From: Xanthobacteraceae bacterium
GTDB lineage: Bacteria; Pseudomonadota; Alphaproteobacteria; Rhizobiales; Xanthobacteraceae
Length of the DNA stretch: 64,000 bases
Assembly (NCBI GenBank): GCA_004297465.1
Contig: SCUB01000001.1
Coordinates: forward strand, 1 to 64,000
Reading direction: 5' to 3'
The notes beneath the pieces were generated by a model that was not told the DNA's origin, searched no databases, and saw only the letters and a program-made list of their open reading frames with translations. Of this stretch, positions 40,813 to 50,383 are shown one piece after another. Every line of letters begins with the position of its first letter. The first letter of the stretch is position 1. A program made the position numbers and the translations under genes.

Positions 40813-42906
40813 ATGGACAGCAAGGTGTTCAAGGTTTTCGCCAACCGCGCGCTCGAACTTGGCCCGCCGCCGTCCGATCAGGGGCCATGGCAGCACTGGC
40901 GGCTTACCCTCGACGACGACGGCATCGCCTGGCTGCTCATCGACCGCAGGGAGGCGAGCGCCAACACGCTCTCGGCGGAGGTGCTGACCGAACTCGACGC
41001 CGTCCTCGCCACCATCGAAGGCAATCCGCCCAAGGGGCTGGTGATCCGCTCGGCCAAGACCTCGGGTTTCATCGCCGGCGCCGACGTCACCATGTTCCGC
41101 GGCATGACCGACGCCGCGGCGGTCGCCGCCGCGATCGGCCGCGCCCATGCGGTGATCGACCGGCTGGAGGCGCTAAGGTTCCCGACCGTCGCCGTCATCC
41201 ACGGCTTCTGCCTCGGCGGCGGACTCGAGCTGGCGCTGGCCTGCAAGACGCGCATCGCCATCGACGGCGCGAAGTTCGGATTCCCCGAAGTGATGCTCGG
41301 CCTGCATCCGGGGCTGGGCGGCACCGCGCGCTTCACCCGCCGCGTCAACCCGCTGCAGGCGATGACCTTGATGCTCACCGGCAAGACCATCGACGCGCGC
41401 CGCGCCAAGGCGCTGGGACTGGTCGATGCGGTGACGCAGGAGCGTCACGTCCACGCCGCGGTCCGCGATGCGGTGAGCGGCAGCTTCAGGCCGGTGCGTC
41501 CTGGTCCGATGGTGACGCTGATGAACGCCGCGCCGGTGCGCCGTTTCCTCGCCGGGCGCATGCGCGCCGAGACCGCCAGGGCGGCGCGGCCCGAGCATTA
41601 CCCGGCGCCCTATGCGCTGATCGACCTGTGGGAGACCCATGGCGGCGACCGCCGGGCCATGCTCTACGCCGAGCAGGCTTCCTTCGCGCGGCTGATGGTG
41701 ACGCCGACGGCGCAGAACCTGATCCGCGTGTTCTTCCTGCGCGACGAGTTGAAGAAGCTCGCCGGCGGCAAAAGCGAAATCACCCATGTGCACGTGATCG
41801 GCGCCGGGGCCATGGGCGGCGACATCGCGGCCTGGTGCGCCGGGCAGGGCCTGACCGTGACGCTTGCCGACATGAAGCCGGAGCCGGTCGCCGCCGCGAT
41901 CGGGCGCGCCGGCGCGCTGTTCGGCAAGATCCTGCGCAAGCGCATCGATGCGCGCGACGCGCTCGACCGTTTCATTCCCGACATGAAGGGCGAGGGCGTG
42001 CGCGCCGCCGATCTCGTCATCGAGGCGGTGCCGGAAAATCTCGAACTCAAGCGCAAGGTCTATGCGGCGATCGAGTCGCGCATGAAGGCCGGCGCCATCC
42101 TCGCCACCAACACGTCGAGCATTCCGCTCGAGGAGCTGCGCACCGCGCTCAGCCGCCCCGAACGGCTGGTCGGCCTGCATTTTTTCAATCCGGTGTCGCG
42201 CATGATGCTGGTCGAGGTGGTCGGCCACGACGGCGCCGACGCGGCCGTGCTCGATGCCGCGCGCGCCTTCGCCGGCCGCATCGAGCGCCTGCCGGTGCCG
42301 GTGAAAAGCGCGCCGGGCTTCCTCGTCAACCGCGCGCTCACGCCCTACCTGCTCGAAGCGATGATGATGCTCGACGAGAAGGTCGACATGGGGACTATCG
42401 ACGCCGCGGCGGAACGCTTCGGCATGCCGATGGGGCCGATCGAGCTGGCCGACCAGGTCGGGCTCGACATCTGCCTCGCGGTCGCCGACGAGTTGCGCGC
42501 CAAGCTCGGCGCCGACGTGCTGCCGGCCACACCCGACTGGCTGCGCCAGAAGGTCGCCGCGGGCGAACTCGGCAAGAAGACCGGCAAGGGTTTCTATGTC
42601 TGGAAGAACGGCAAGGCCGAGAAGCCCGAGTTGAAGACCCAGCCGACACCGGACATGGCCGACCGGCTGATCCTGCCGATGGCCAATGTCTGCGTCGCCT
42701 GCCTGCGCCAGGGCATCGTCGGGAGCGCCGACATCGTCGACGGCGCGATGATTTTCGGCACCGGCTTTGCGCCGTTCCGGGGCGGTCCGCTCCATTATGC
42801 GCGCGCCCGCGGCGTCGACGAGGTGGTGGCGACGCTGGAAAGGCTCGCCGCGCGCCACGGCGCGCGCTTCGCCCCCGACGCGGGGTGGAAGGCGTTGGGC
42901 GGCTAA
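40813..42906 (+). CDS. fadJ: Enoyl-CoA hydratase / 3-hydroxyacyl-CoA dehydrogenase fusion, FadJ-like
   Basis: 697 residues from the ATG at 40813. Bifunctional alpha subunit. Hydratase domain ~1-200: SGFIAGADVTMFR (oxyanion site) and HGFCLGGGLELALACKTRIA, FPEVMLGLHPGLGGTARFTR. Dehydrogenase domain from ~320: VHVIGAGAMGGDIAAWCAGQG (NAD site), TNTSSIPLEELRTALS, GLHFFNPVSRMMLVEVV (catalytic His), and the C-terminal RGGPLHYARARG. With fadE and fadI it forms a full beta-oxidation operon. Confidence 0.95.
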   Translation: MDSKVFKVFANRALELGPPPSDQGPWQHWRLTLDDDGIAWLLIDRREASANTLSAEVLTELDAVLATIEGNPPKGLVIRSAKTSGFIAGADVTMFRGMTDAAAVAAAIGRAHAVIDRLEALRFPTVAVIHGFCLGGGLELALACKTRIAIDGAKFGFPEVMLGLHPGLGGTARFTRRVNPLQAMTLMLTGKTIDARRAKALGLVDAVTQERHVHAAVRDAVSGSFRPVRPGPMVTLMNAAPVRRFLAGRMRAETARAARPEHYPAPYALIDLWETHGGDRRAMLYAEQASFARLMVTPTAQNLIRVFFLRDELKKLAGGKSEITHVHVIGAGAMGGDIAAWCAGQGLTVTLADMKPEPVAAAIGRAGALFGKILRKRIDARDALDRFIPDMKGEGVRAADLVIEAVPENLELKRKVYAAIESRMKAGAILATNTSSIPLEELRTALSRPERLVGLHFFNPVSRMMLVEVVGHDGADAAVLDAARAFAGRIERLPVPVKSAPGFLVNRALTPYLLEAMMMLDEKVDMGTIDAAAERFGMPMGPIELADQVGLDICLAVADELRAKLGADVLPATPDWLRQKVAAGELGKKTGKGFYVWKNGKAEKPELKTQPTPDMADRLILPMANVCVACLRQGIVGSADIVDGAMIFGTGFAPFRGGPLHYARARGVDEVVATLERLAARHGARFAPDAGWKALGG

Positions 42907-42921
42907 GGCGTTTCCTGAAGC

Positions 42922-43704
42922 TCAGCGGTTGGTGAACTTCGCCGGCCGCTTTTCGACGAACGCCGCCATGCCCTCGCTGCGGTCTTCCAGCGCGAACGAA
43001 CTCTGGAACCGCGCGCGCTCGTATTCGAGGCCCTCGGCGAGCGGCATCTCCATGGCGTGATTGATGGCTTCCTTCACCATCATCGAGGCGATCTGCGAGT
43101 TGGCGGCGATCTTGGCGGCGATCGCCATCACCTCCTCCATCAGCCGGTCGGCGGGGAAGACGCGGGTGACGAGCCCGGAACGCTCGGCTTCCGCCGCGTC
43201 CATCATGCGGGCGGTCAGGCACATGTCCATCGCCTTGGACTTGCCGACGGCGCGGATCAGGCGCTGCGTGCCGCCGAGGCCGGGCAGGGTGCCGAGGTTG
43301 ATCTCGGGCTGGCCGAATTTCGCCGTGTCGGCGGCGATGATCATGTCGCACATCATGGCAAGCTCGCAGCCGCCACCGAGCGCGAAGCCCGCGACCGCCG
43401 CGATGGTCGGCTTGCGGCACGAGGCGACGCGGGTGCCGCGCGCGGCGGAGATGAAGTCCGCCTTGAACATCTCGGCATAGCCCTTGGGCTGCATCTCCTT
43501 GATGTCGGCGCCGGCGGCGAACGCCTTGTCGCTGCCGGTGATCACGATGCAGCCGATGGCCTCGTCGGCCTCGAACTCGTCGATCGCCGCCGCGATCTGT
43601 TGCAGCACCGAAAACGACAGCGCGTTGAGCATCTTCGGCCGGTTGAGGCGAACGAGCCCGACGGCGTCCTTCCGCTCGACGAGGATATCGGTGTAATCGG
43701 TCAT
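42922..43704 (-). CDS. Enoyl-CoA hydratase
   Basis: 260 residues from the ATG at 43704. Crotonase fold: [18 protein letters not shown] (~20-37), [18 protein letters not shown] (~60-77, with the oxyanion-hole Ala-Gly), [42 protein letters not shown] (~105-145, with the two catalytic Glu positions present). Most like EchA/PaaF short-chain hydratases. It converges on the fadEIJ operon with only 15 bases between stops. Confidence 0.95.
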   Translation of the reverse strand: MTDYTDILVERKDAVGLVRLNRPKMLNALSFSVLQQIAAAIDEFEADEAIGCIVITGSDKAFAAGADIKEMQPKGYAEMFKADFISAARGTRVASCRKPTIAAVAGFALGGGCELAMMCDMIIAADTAKFGQPEINLGTLPGLGGTQRLIRAVGKSKAMDMCLTARMMDAAEAERSGLVTRVFPADRLMEEVMAIAAKIAANSQIASMMVKEAINHAMEMPLAEGLEYERARFQSSFALEDRSEGMAAFVEKRPAKFTNR

Positions 43705-43773
43705 GCGTGTCTCCCAGAGTTCGGTGCGGGCCGCAATTTGCCCGCTCGAAGGGAGCCGCGCAAGGGTACGCGC

Positions 43774-43814
43774 AAAAAGGCGACGCGTCCGGCATCGGAT
43801 GACGGACGCGTCGC
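43774..43814 (-). terminator. Intrinsic terminator after the Ala/Pro-rich envelope gene
   Basis: Minus strand: GCGACGCGTCC / GGACGCGTCGC, a perfect 11-bp stem with a 13-base loop, followed by CTTTTT. It ends the 43837-44595 gene 23 bases after its stop and isolates it from the enoyl-CoA hydratase gene. Confidence 0.8.
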
Positions 43815-43836
43815 AGGCGGGAGGTTGGCGCAAAAC

Positions 43837-44595
43837 TCAGAAGATGGCGAAACGCAGCGCCGAGGCCACGGTCAGAAGACCGGCGAGACCGACGAAGATG
43901 CGGCCCATCAGCGAGGCCTCCTTGTCCGCCGGGGCGGCGGTGGCGCTTTCGCCGAAGAAGCTGTTGAGCGAGGCATAGAGGTTGGCCGCGCCGGCCTGCA
44001 CGGTGTGCCAGAATGTCGGGGCGCTCGCGTCCTGCGGCGCCGCCGCCGTCGCGGGCGCGGCGTCTGGCGCGGGCGTGACGCTTGCGCTCGTTTCCTGCGG
44101 GGCGGCGGCGGGCGGCTGAGCCGGCGCGGCGGCCGTCGCGGTGTCGGCGGAAGCCATGGCGTTGATGGCGGACGATGTCGCTGCCGCGCCGGCACCGGCC
44201 GCCAGCGCCTTCATCGGCGCCGGTGATGCTGCCGGCGGCGCGATCCGGGCGCCCGGTGCGGGCGTCGTGGGCGCGCGGAAATCGATCACCGGCGTGTTGC
44301 GATCGGCGCCTTCCTTGATTCCGGCGGCGCTGTCGCGTGCCTCGGAGCGCGCGCGCGAGTGGGTGCGCGAGTAGCGGGCGTGCGCGTTGCGCACCTTGCG
44401 CTTGGTGCGGACGATCGGCATCGGCTCTTCGTCGGCGCCGGCCGCCACGCCGGGAGCCGGCATGCGCGTCGTGGTGCCCGGTCCGCAAACTTCAGGATCG
44501 CAGGCCGCGAATGCTGCGCCCGTACCCATGATTGCGAAAACGGCGACGACGGCGAAGGCGGCGCGCAAGGCGCCCGCACAAGAGAAGTGTCGCAT
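43837..44595 (-). CDS. Secreted Ala/Pro-rich protein with C-terminal membrane segment
   Basis: 252 residues. Signal peptide (residues ~1-31, ending AAFAA), a short basic stretch (VRTKRKVRNAHARYSRTHSRARSEARD, ~62-88), a long Ala/Pro/Thr low-complexity region (~105-200) and a hydrophobic C-terminus (~230-252, IFVGLAGLLTVASALRFAIF). Two Cys near the start (ACDPEVCGPG) could form a disulfide. I do not recognise a family. The well-formed terminator after it supports it as a real gene. Probably an envelope protein; some rhizobial proteins of this make-up are unannotated. Confidence 0.7.
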   Translation of the reverse strand: MRHFSCAGALRAAFAVVAVFAIMGTGAAFAACDPEVCGPGTTTRMPAPGVAAGADEEPMPIVRTKRKVRNAHARYSRTHSRARSEARDSAAGIKEGADRNTPVIDFRAPTTPAPGARIAPPAASPAPMKALAAGAGAAATSSAINAMASADTATAAAPAQPPAAAPQETSASVTPAPDAAPATAAAPQDASAPTFWHTVQAGAANLYASLNSFFGESATAAPADKEASLMGRIFVGLAGLLTVASALRFAIF

Positions 44596-44751
44596 GGTAA
44601 TCTCCCCATTCGGTCAGCCCCCAAGCGGCTAATTGAGCGGCACCCAAACGTGGCGAGGTGTCGTCAAGGGGGCGAAATCGGGGAGATTTTGGGCACGCGC
44701 CGGGGTTGCGGGCGCAAAAAGCGCGGCCGGACGCAATGCCTGGCGCTGCTT

Positions 44752-45882
44752 TTACGTCGTCACATAGCCGAGTTCCGCCGCGGCGCGGCTCTTTTCCCGC
44801 ATGCGATGGAAGCGCAGCACCTGCTGCGCGGTGGTGAGTTTGAGGCGCACGAAGCTCGCCTTGCACAGTTCGAGATCCTGCGAGGTCAGGCCGGACAGCA
44901 CGCCGCGCATGCGCAGGATGGCCTCGACGGTCGGCCACGAGAAGCCGCAGCTCCGCGCGATCACCAGCACACCCTCGGAGCGTGATTCCACCATCATGGA
45001 TTCGGCAAGCTCGGGCGAAAGGCCGGCCAGTGTCGCGAGCGAGGCGGTAATCTCCTCGAATTTCCTGGCCGCGATGAATTGCCTCACGGCGGCTTCGTTG
45101 AGTTCGCCGCGTTTATGCATGGCCGCGACGAGATTGCGCGCCGCGATGCAGGCTTGCGACCGCTCCGCCGAATCGCGCTGGATCGCGTCGGTGGCGTCCG
45201 CGACCGCGTCCGCGATCTCCCGGCTGAGATCGGGATGCAGCGCTTCCAGCCTGGCGCGCGCCGCATGCGAGGCCTTGGCCAGCAGGCGCAGGAAATGATG
45301 GCGCGGAATGCCCTCGCGCGCGCCCATCATGCCGGCGAGTTCATCGTCGCCGTCGCAGCGGTCGATGAGCCGCGTATAGCCGGCTTCGGAGAAGCTGGCG
45401 CCAGGATTGCCGGCGACACTGTGGGCCACCACGCGGTTGCCGCGCTCGATCAGGATGTCGGTCAGCTGCGGGCTCAGCATGCTGCGCTTGGAAATGGCGA
45501 GCAGGTGTCCCTGGCCCTTGGTTTTGGCGTTCTCTATCAGCGTGGCGTCGTCGAGCCGCGCCGACTCGGCAAGCACCGGGGCCGCCACCTCGGAGCGATC
45601 GTCGAAGGCGAGGGTGCGGATGGCCTTGGGCGGGGCGTTGCGCACCGGCGCAAGCCGGTGTGACAGCAGCACCAGCGCGTCGGTTTCGATCCGGCTCACC
45701 AGCACGGCAAAGACATCGTCGAACACCGCGATCTGCTCGTCGGTGTAGTCCGGCGCGCGGGCCACGAACAGGTCGGTGATGCGGCGCAGCACGTTGACGC
45801 GGTGGGCGACATGGCCTTGCGCCAGCGCGTCTTCCAGTTGTTCGATCAGGTTTTCCGGGGTGATGGCCGGCGTATGCGTCAT
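44752..45882 (-). CDS. DUF2336-domain protein
   Basis: 376 residues, all helical by appearance, with repeat-like units across the sequence (LAPVRNAPPKAIRTLAFDDRSEVAAPVLAESARLDDATLIENAKTKGQGHLLAISKR, ~75-130). This is the DUF2336 family, found in several copies in rhizobial and Caulobacter-type genomes, often near signalling genes; PopA/c-di-GMP links have been suggested for some, not for this one. No membrane segment. It is 79 bases from a diguanylate cyclase gene on the same strand, which is transcribed first. Confidence 0.9.
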   Translation of the reverse strand: MTHTPAITPENLIEQLEDALAQGHVAHRVNVLRRITDLFVARAPDYTDEQIAVFDDVFAVLVSRIETDALVLLSHRLAPVRNAPPKAIRTLAFDDRSEVAAPVLAESARLDDATLIENAKTKGQGHLLAISKRSMLSPQLTDILIERGNRVVAHSVAGNPGASFSEAGYTRLIDRCDGDDELAGMMGAREGIPRHHFLRLLAKASHAARARLEALHPDLSREIADAVADATDAIQRDSAERSQACIAARNLVAAMHKRGELNEAAVRQFIAARKFEEITASLATLAGLSPELAESMMVESRSEGVLVIARSCGFSWPTVEAILRMRGVLSGLTSQDLELCKASFVRLKLTTAQQVLRFHRMREKSRAAAELGYVTT

Positions 45883-45961
45883 GGCGCATGGCCCACTTGC
45901 GTGCGGCCATTCCGGCCGCGCGGTTTGTCGCCTTCTGGCGCCGTTTGCAAATGGGAAAAGA

Positions 45962-47134
45962 TCATGCCGCCACTTTCACGCAATTGCGGCCCCCTTGCTT
46001 GGAATCGTAGAGCGCGATGTCGGCGCGGGCGACGAGGCTTTCCAGCGTGTCGTCCGGCCGCATCCGCGCGATGCCGGCCGAGAAAGTCAGCGCGACGTCC
46101 GGCATCACGTCGCTCCAGTCCAGCGACGAACTGATGGCGATCAGCCGCCTGAGCAGGCTGTCGGCGGCCTGTTCCGACGTGTTCGGCATGGCCAGCATGA
46201 ATTCCTCGCCGCCGTAGCGGCCGAGCTTGTCGGCGGCGCGCATGTTGGCGCACAGCGTGATGGCGAAGGTGCGCAGCACCTCGTCGCCGACGGGGTGGCC
46301 GAAGCGGTCGTTGATGATCTTGAACCAGTCGAGGTCGATCATTGCGATGCAGAGCGGCATCTGCGTGCGGCGGGTCTGGTCGATCTCGGCGGTGATCGCC
46401 TTCATGATGCTGCGGCGGTTGAGCGTTCCGGTCAGTTCATCGATCTCGGCCAGTTCCTCGATGCGGTGCACGGCCTGCTTGAGCTGGCGGCCGCGCCGGT
46501 AGAGCTGCTCGCGCAGCCGGCTGGCGTAGAGGCCAAGACCGAGGCAGCGCGCCAGTGTCAGCATCAGGAACAAGGCGGTGATGATGCGCTCGGCGCGCGT
46601 CGCGCTGGGGATGTGGATGGTCTGGTCGGGCAGCACGATGAAGGCGGCAAGGCCGGCGGCGGTGACCGCGAGGCTGACGACGGCTTCGCGGCCGGTCAGG
46701 CGCATCGCGGCAAAGCCGTACACGATGAACAGAATACCGAGGAAGACGAACCCCACCTGCGGCGCGGTCAACACGAACACCAGGTGCAGCGCGGCGTTGG
46801 CGATGAGCTGCCAGATCGTCAGGTAGTGACCGTAGGCGCGGCTGATCAGGTTGATTTCCGACAGCATCAGGAACGTCGCGCAGACCGCGGCCGTGGCCGC
46901 GAAATAGGCGAGCGGCACCGGCCAGGGGACGACGCCGGTGGCGGCATAGAGACTGAGGATGGCGATATCGATGCAATAGCTGGCGAATATTGCCGCGAGC
47001 CACTTCCGGCGCCAGATCGTGCGCTGCGCAGTGCTCCCGTGTGCGGCCAGGTCCGGCCTTGCGACGCCCGGGAGAAGAGCGGAATTGGCGAACAGGATCA
47101 TGGCAGGCCGGCGGGTTTCCTCGACACTTCCCAT
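45962..47134 (-). CDS. Membrane-bound diguanylate cyclase (GGDEF)
   Basis: 390 residues. Six or so membrane helices (~45-205) make an N-terminal sensor region of no named type; a short coiled linker (~205-230) leads to the GGDEF domain (~230-390). The signature is intact (RYGGEEFMLAMP, GGEEF near residue 306), with DELTGTLNRRS and IDLDWFKIINDRFGHPVGDEVL upstream. An RxxD inhibitory site was not evident. It should make c-di-GMP, which represses motility in many bacteria. The DUF2336 gene lies downstream. Confidence 0.93.
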   Translation of the reverse strand: MGSVEETRRPAMILFANSALLPGVARPDLAAHGSTAQRTIWRRKWLAAIFASYCIDIAILSLYAATGVVPWPVPLAYFAATAAVCATFLMLSEINLISRAYGHYLTIWQLIANAALHLVFVLTAPQVGFVFLGILFIVYGFAAMRLTGREAVVSLAVTAAGLAAFIVLPDQTIHIPSATRAERIITALFLMLTLARCLGLGLYASRLREQLYRRGRQLKQAVHRIEELAEIDELTGTLNRRSIMKAITAEIDQTRRTQMPLCIAMIDLDWFKIINDRFGHPVGDEVLRTFAITLCANMRAADKLGRYGGEEFMLAMPNTSEQAADSLLRRLIAISSSLDWSDVMPDVALTFSAGIARMRPDDTLESLVARADIALYDSKQGGRNCVKVAA

Positions 47135-47522
47135 GCCTAACCAGAAATATTTGAGTTTTCGTATCCACTAAAATGGTTGGAAAGCGATGAAATACATTAA
47201 TTTAATGTGGAATGGCGGCGACAATCGTTCCGTCCGCAACAGGACGAAGCTGAAGTTGGCTGCTTTTATGCGTTCCGGAACCAAGCCTCTGCGCATTCGT
47301 CCATGTCGGCCGTTAACGCGCCCGACACCATAACCATCATTTAAACCATTTCCGCTTACGGTCGGGTCGTCCGGCTTGCCCATGGCCGGCTTTCGGAGGC
47401 ATTTTGCCGCATTCGCCGCCCTGACCGATGCCCCGATCCTGCCGCGTGCATTTTTGCCCGACGCCCGTCCCGGCGGTTGAACCTTCACCAGACTTGCAGC
47501 GACCAACCCCGCGAGCCGACCG
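47135..47522. other. Divergent gap between the GGDEF gene and the ECF sigma gene
   Basis: No gene supported. It holds an ECF-type promoter candidate (47277-47301) pointing at the sigma gene. A 141-residue antisense frame spans the area but has no ribosome site and no family resemblance. Confidence 0.4.
47277..47301 (+). promoter_or_regulatory. Candidate ECF sigma promoter (GGAAC-N16-CGTC)
   Basis: GGAAC, 16 bases, CGTC: one base away from the GGAAC-N16/17-CGTT class used by EcfG-type sigma factors. It is about 220 bases before the sigma gene, so autoregulation would require a long leader. Confidence 0.3.
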
Positions 47523-48092
47523 TTGAGTACGACACAGGCATTATCGGACGAAGGTCTGATTGCCCGGATCGCCCTGGGCGACCGGCTGGCCATGCAGGTT
47601 CTTTATGCACGGCATCACGTGAAGGTGTTTCGCTTTGCGCTGCGGCTGGTGAAAAACGAGCAGGTCGCGGAAGACCTCATCGGAGAGGTGTTCCTCGACG
47701 TGTGGCGGCAGGCCGGCCGGTTCGAGGGCCGCGCCGCGGTCACCACCTGGCTCCTGGCGATCACCCGCTTCAAGGCGCTGTCCGCGTTGCGCAAGCGGTC
47801 GGACGCGGAACTGGACGACGAAGCCGTCGCCGCGATCGCGGATAATGCCGACGATCCGGAAGTGGCGGTGCAGAAGAAGGACACCGGCGCCGTGCTGCGC
47901 CGCTGCATGGCGGGGCTGTCGGCGGAACACCGGGAGATCATCGATCTCGTCTACTACCACGAGAAGTCCGTGGAGGAGGTGGCGGAGATCGTCGGCATCC
48001 CGGAGAACACGGTCAAGACGCGCATGTTCTACGCGCGCAGGAAACTCGCCGAACTGCTCAAGGCAGCCGGCGTCGAGCGAGGCTGGCCATGA
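47523..48092 (+). CDS. ECF-family RNA polymerase sigma factor
   Basis: 189 residues from a TTG. Region 2 (RLAMQVLYARHHVKVFRFALRLVKNEQVAEDLIGEVFLDVWRQAGRFEGRAAVTTWLLAITRFKAL) and region 4 (SAEHREIIDLVYYHEKSVEEVAEIVGIPENTVKTRMFYARRKL) are clear. The first 10 residues match the family opening, which supports the TTG even though no strong ribosome site is seen. The stop overlaps the anti-sigma start (ATGA), the usual sign of a cognate pair. Confidence 0.93.
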   Translation: MSTTQALSDEGLIARIALGDRLAMQVLYARHHVKVFRFALRLVKNEQVAEDLIGEVFLDVWRQAGRFEGRAAVTTWLLAITRFKALSALRKRSDAELDDEAVAAIADNADDPEVAVQKKDTGAVLRRCMAGLSAEHREIIDLVYYHEKSVEEVAEIVGIPENTVKTRMFYARRKLAELLKAAGVERGWP

Positions 48093-48763
48093 TGGCGACT
48101 GTGAAACAGACCGGCGACACGCCCTCGGACATCGAGGCCCTGCTGCCGTGGCACGCCGCCGGCACGCTCAATGCCCGTGACGCCCGCAGGGTCGACGAGG
48201 CGCTCGCCAACGATCCGGCGCTGGCGCGGCAATATGCCGTGATCCGCGATGAGCTTGCCGAAGCCATCCACCTCAACGAAAATCTCGGCGCGCCGTCGAC
48301 GCGCGCCATGCGGAAGCTGTTCGCCGCGATCGACGCCGAGCCGGCGCGGCGGCCACGCGCCTCGTTCCATCCCGCCGCGCGGCTGGCCGCATTCTTCGCC
48401 AGCCTGTCGCCGCGCACGCTCGCCTATGCGGCGAGCGCCGCCGTGCTGGCGCTGGTGGTGCAGGCCGGGGTCATCGGAACCATCGTCGTCAAGGAGCGCG
48501 GCGCGACCTATGGCACGGCCTCGCAGGCGGCCAAGCAGGCCACCGGCGGCGCTTACGCGCTGGTGCGGTTCGCGCCCGAGGCGCGCGCCGCCGACATCGC
48601 CGCCTTCCTCGACAGGGCGCAGGCCAGCATCGTCGACGGGCCGAAGGCGGGGATGTTCCGCGTCCGCATCGGCGAGACGGCGCTGCCGCGCGACGAGCTC
48701 GACCGCCGCATCGCGCGCATGCAGGACGACGCCGTCATCAGCTTCGCCGCGGCGGCGGAATAG
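48089..48763 (+). CDS. Anti-sigma factor, RskA-like membrane protein
   Basis: 224 residues. Cytoplasmic N-terminal domain (~10-80, IEALLPWHAAGTLNARDARRVDEALANDPALARQYAVIRDELAEAI) of the anti-sigma type without a His/Cys zinc motif; one membrane helix (~108-130, LAYAASAAVLALVVQAGVIGTIVV); periplasmic C-terminal domain (~150-224). It should hold the ECF sigma factor until a signal leads to cleavage. The next gene, 51 bases on, is a subtilisin-type protease with a signal peptide, a plausible cleavage or sensing partner. Confidence 0.85.
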   Translation: MMATVKQTGDTPSDIEALLPWHAAGTLNARDARRVDEALANDPALARQYAVIRDELAEAIHLNENLGAPSTRAMRKLFAAIDAEPARRPRASFHPAARLAAFFASLSPRTLAYAASAAVLALVVQAGVIGTIVVKERGATYGTASQAAKQATGGAYALVRFAPEARAADIAAFLDRAQASIVDGPKAGMFRVRIGETALPRDELDRRIARMQDDAVISFAAAAE

Positions 48764-48814
48764 CCGGCCATCAAGGCATTGCCATGCCGGAACAATGAAA
48801 CGCGGGAGGTCCGA

Positions 48815-50245
48815 ATGGTTCAGCGGTTCTTGCGAAGCAGCGGCCGCGCCGCGCTGTGGAGCGGGGCGGTTGCCCTGATAGGCGCGCTTGGCCTTTCCGG
48901 GGCGAACGCGCAGTACAATATCGGGCGCGGTCCGAACGCCAGCATCGGCCACCGGATGCCGAACATCACAACCGGCCCCGGGCTGCGCTACATGCCGGGC
49001 CTGATTGTCCCGCTCGATATGGGTGAACCGCCGCCTCCGCCGCCGCGCCGCACAGGGCCGCCGCCCGGCGATCCGCCGCCGTCAGCGCGCCGCGCCACGC
49101 CGCCGGCCGCGGCCGATTCCCGCTTCGTGGCAAAAGAGCTGGTGATCGAGGTCGACGGCACGCCGACCGAGGCCGAGATCGCGGCGCTGGCGCGCCGCTT
49201 CCGCCTGACGCGCCTCGAGCAGCAGGCGTTCCCACTCACCAACTCGACGCTGTTCCGCTGGCGCATCGCCGACGGTCGCTCGGTGCGGAGCGTGGCGTCC
49301 GCGATCACCGCGAGCGGCGCGGCGCGCGCCACGCCCAATTTCCGTTACCGCCTGCAGCAGGCGGCTTCCGGGGCGGGCGACGCCACGCGCTATCCGCTGG
49401 TCAAGCTGCGGCTGACCGAGGCCCATGCCGTGGCGCGCGGCACCGAGATCGTGGTGGCGGTGATCGATTCCGCCATTGACGCCCGCCATCCCGAGATCGA
49501 CGGCGCGGTGACGGCATCGTTCGACGCGCTCGGCAGCAAGGAGGGGCCGCACAAGCATGGCACCGGCATCGCCGGAGCCATCGTCTCGCACGCCCGGCTG
49601 GTCGGCAGCGCGCCGGCCGCGCGCCTATTGGCGATCCGCGCCTTCGCCGGGGCCGGCGGCGGCGCCGAAGGCACTTCGTTCGGCATCCTCAAGAGCCTCG
49701 ACTTCGCGGTGGCGCGCGGCGCGCGCGTCATCAACATGAGCTTTGCCGGCGCCGAGGATGCGATGCTGGCGCGCGCGCTCGCCGCGGCGTCGGCCAGGGG
49801 CATCGTGCTGGTCGCCGCCGCCGGCAACGCCGGTCCGGCCTCGCCGCTGCTCTATCCCGCCGCCTATCCCCAGGTCATCGCGGTCAGCGCCACCGACGCC
49901 GCCGACCGGTTGTTCACCGCCTCCAACCGCGGCAAGCACATCGCCGTCGCCGCGCCGGGCGTCGACCTGCTGCTGCCGTCGCCCGACGGCAAGTACCAGG
50001 TGACTTCCGGCACCTCGTTCGCCGCGGCTTACGTCAGCGGCCTGGCGGCGCTGATGCTGGAGCGCAACCCGGCGCTGACGCCCGCCGAACTGCGCGAACG
50101 CCTGATGGCAACCGCGCGCGATCTCGGTCCCAAGGGGCCGGACGACCAGTTCGGCGCCGGCCTTGCCGATGCCGCGGGCGCGCTCGCGGCGGCCGTCGAG
50201 GCAACGCCCGTCAGCTCGATGTCCTCGGCGCCTTCGCCGCAATAG
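48815..50245 (+). CDS. Secreted S8 subtilisin-like serine protease
   Basis: 476 residues from the ATG at 48815 (GGGAGG ribosome site). Signal peptide (~1-33, ending GANAQ), a Pro-rich linker (~70-95, PPPPPPRRTGPPPGDPPPSARR), a propeptide-like region (~105-185) and the catalytic domain (~200-450) with Asp in VVAVIDSAIDARHPEIDG, His in HKHGTGIAG and Ser in TSGTSFAAAYVSGL. Active site complete. It is the third gene of the sigma / anti-sigma unit, a linkage known in other alphaproteobacteria. Its substrate is unknown. Confidence 0.93.
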   Translation: MVQRFLRSSGRAALWSGAVALIGALGLSGANAQYNIGRGPNASIGHRMPNITTGPGLRYMPGLIVPLDMGEPPPPPPRRTGPPPGDPPPSARRATPPAAADSRFVAKELVIEVDGTPTEAEIAALARRFRLTRLEQQAFPLTNSTLFRWRIADGRSVRSVASAITASGAARATPNFRYRLQQAASGAGDATRYPLVKLRLTEAHAVARGTEIVVAVIDSAIDARHPEIDGAVTASFDALGSKEGPHKHGTGIAGAIVSHARLVGSAPAARLLAIRAFAGAGGGAEGTSFGILKSLDFAVARGARVINMSFAGAEDAMLARALAAASARGIVLVAAAGNAGPASPLLYPAAYPQVIAVSATDAADRLFTASNRGKHIAVAAPGVDLLLPSPDGKYQVTSGTSFAAAYVSGLAALMLERNPALTPAELRERLMATARDLGPKGPDDQFGAGLADAAGALAAAVEATPVSSMSSAPSPQ

Positions 50246-50327
50246 GCCAAGCCCGGAAATTGATGGCCGTTCATCATATTATGTGGAAATTCTAGGCCAA
50301 TGAACGAACTGACTTGATTTCAAGAGC

Positions 50328-50369
50328 GGGATCAAAATACCTTCCCGGCATTCTGATCCCAGTTTTTTT
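50328..50369 (+). terminator. Terminator-like hairpin between the protease gene and the TIGR03809 gene
   Basis: GGGATCA / TGATCCC, a perfect 7-bp stem with a 19-base loop, then AG and seven T. It is 82 bases after the protease stop and ends only 14 bases before the next start codon, so it could terminate the upstream operon or act as an attenuator. Confidence 0.6.
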
Positions 50370-50383
50370 GAAAATTGATTCCC

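Noticed and set aside
41173-42858. 561-codon minus-strand frame over fadJ
   Set aside because: Antisense shadow of a conserved bifunctional enzyme.
47168-47593. 141-codon minus-strand frame in the gap before the ECF sigma gene
   Set aside because: No ribosome site, overlaps the sigma gene start antisense and shows no family resemblance.
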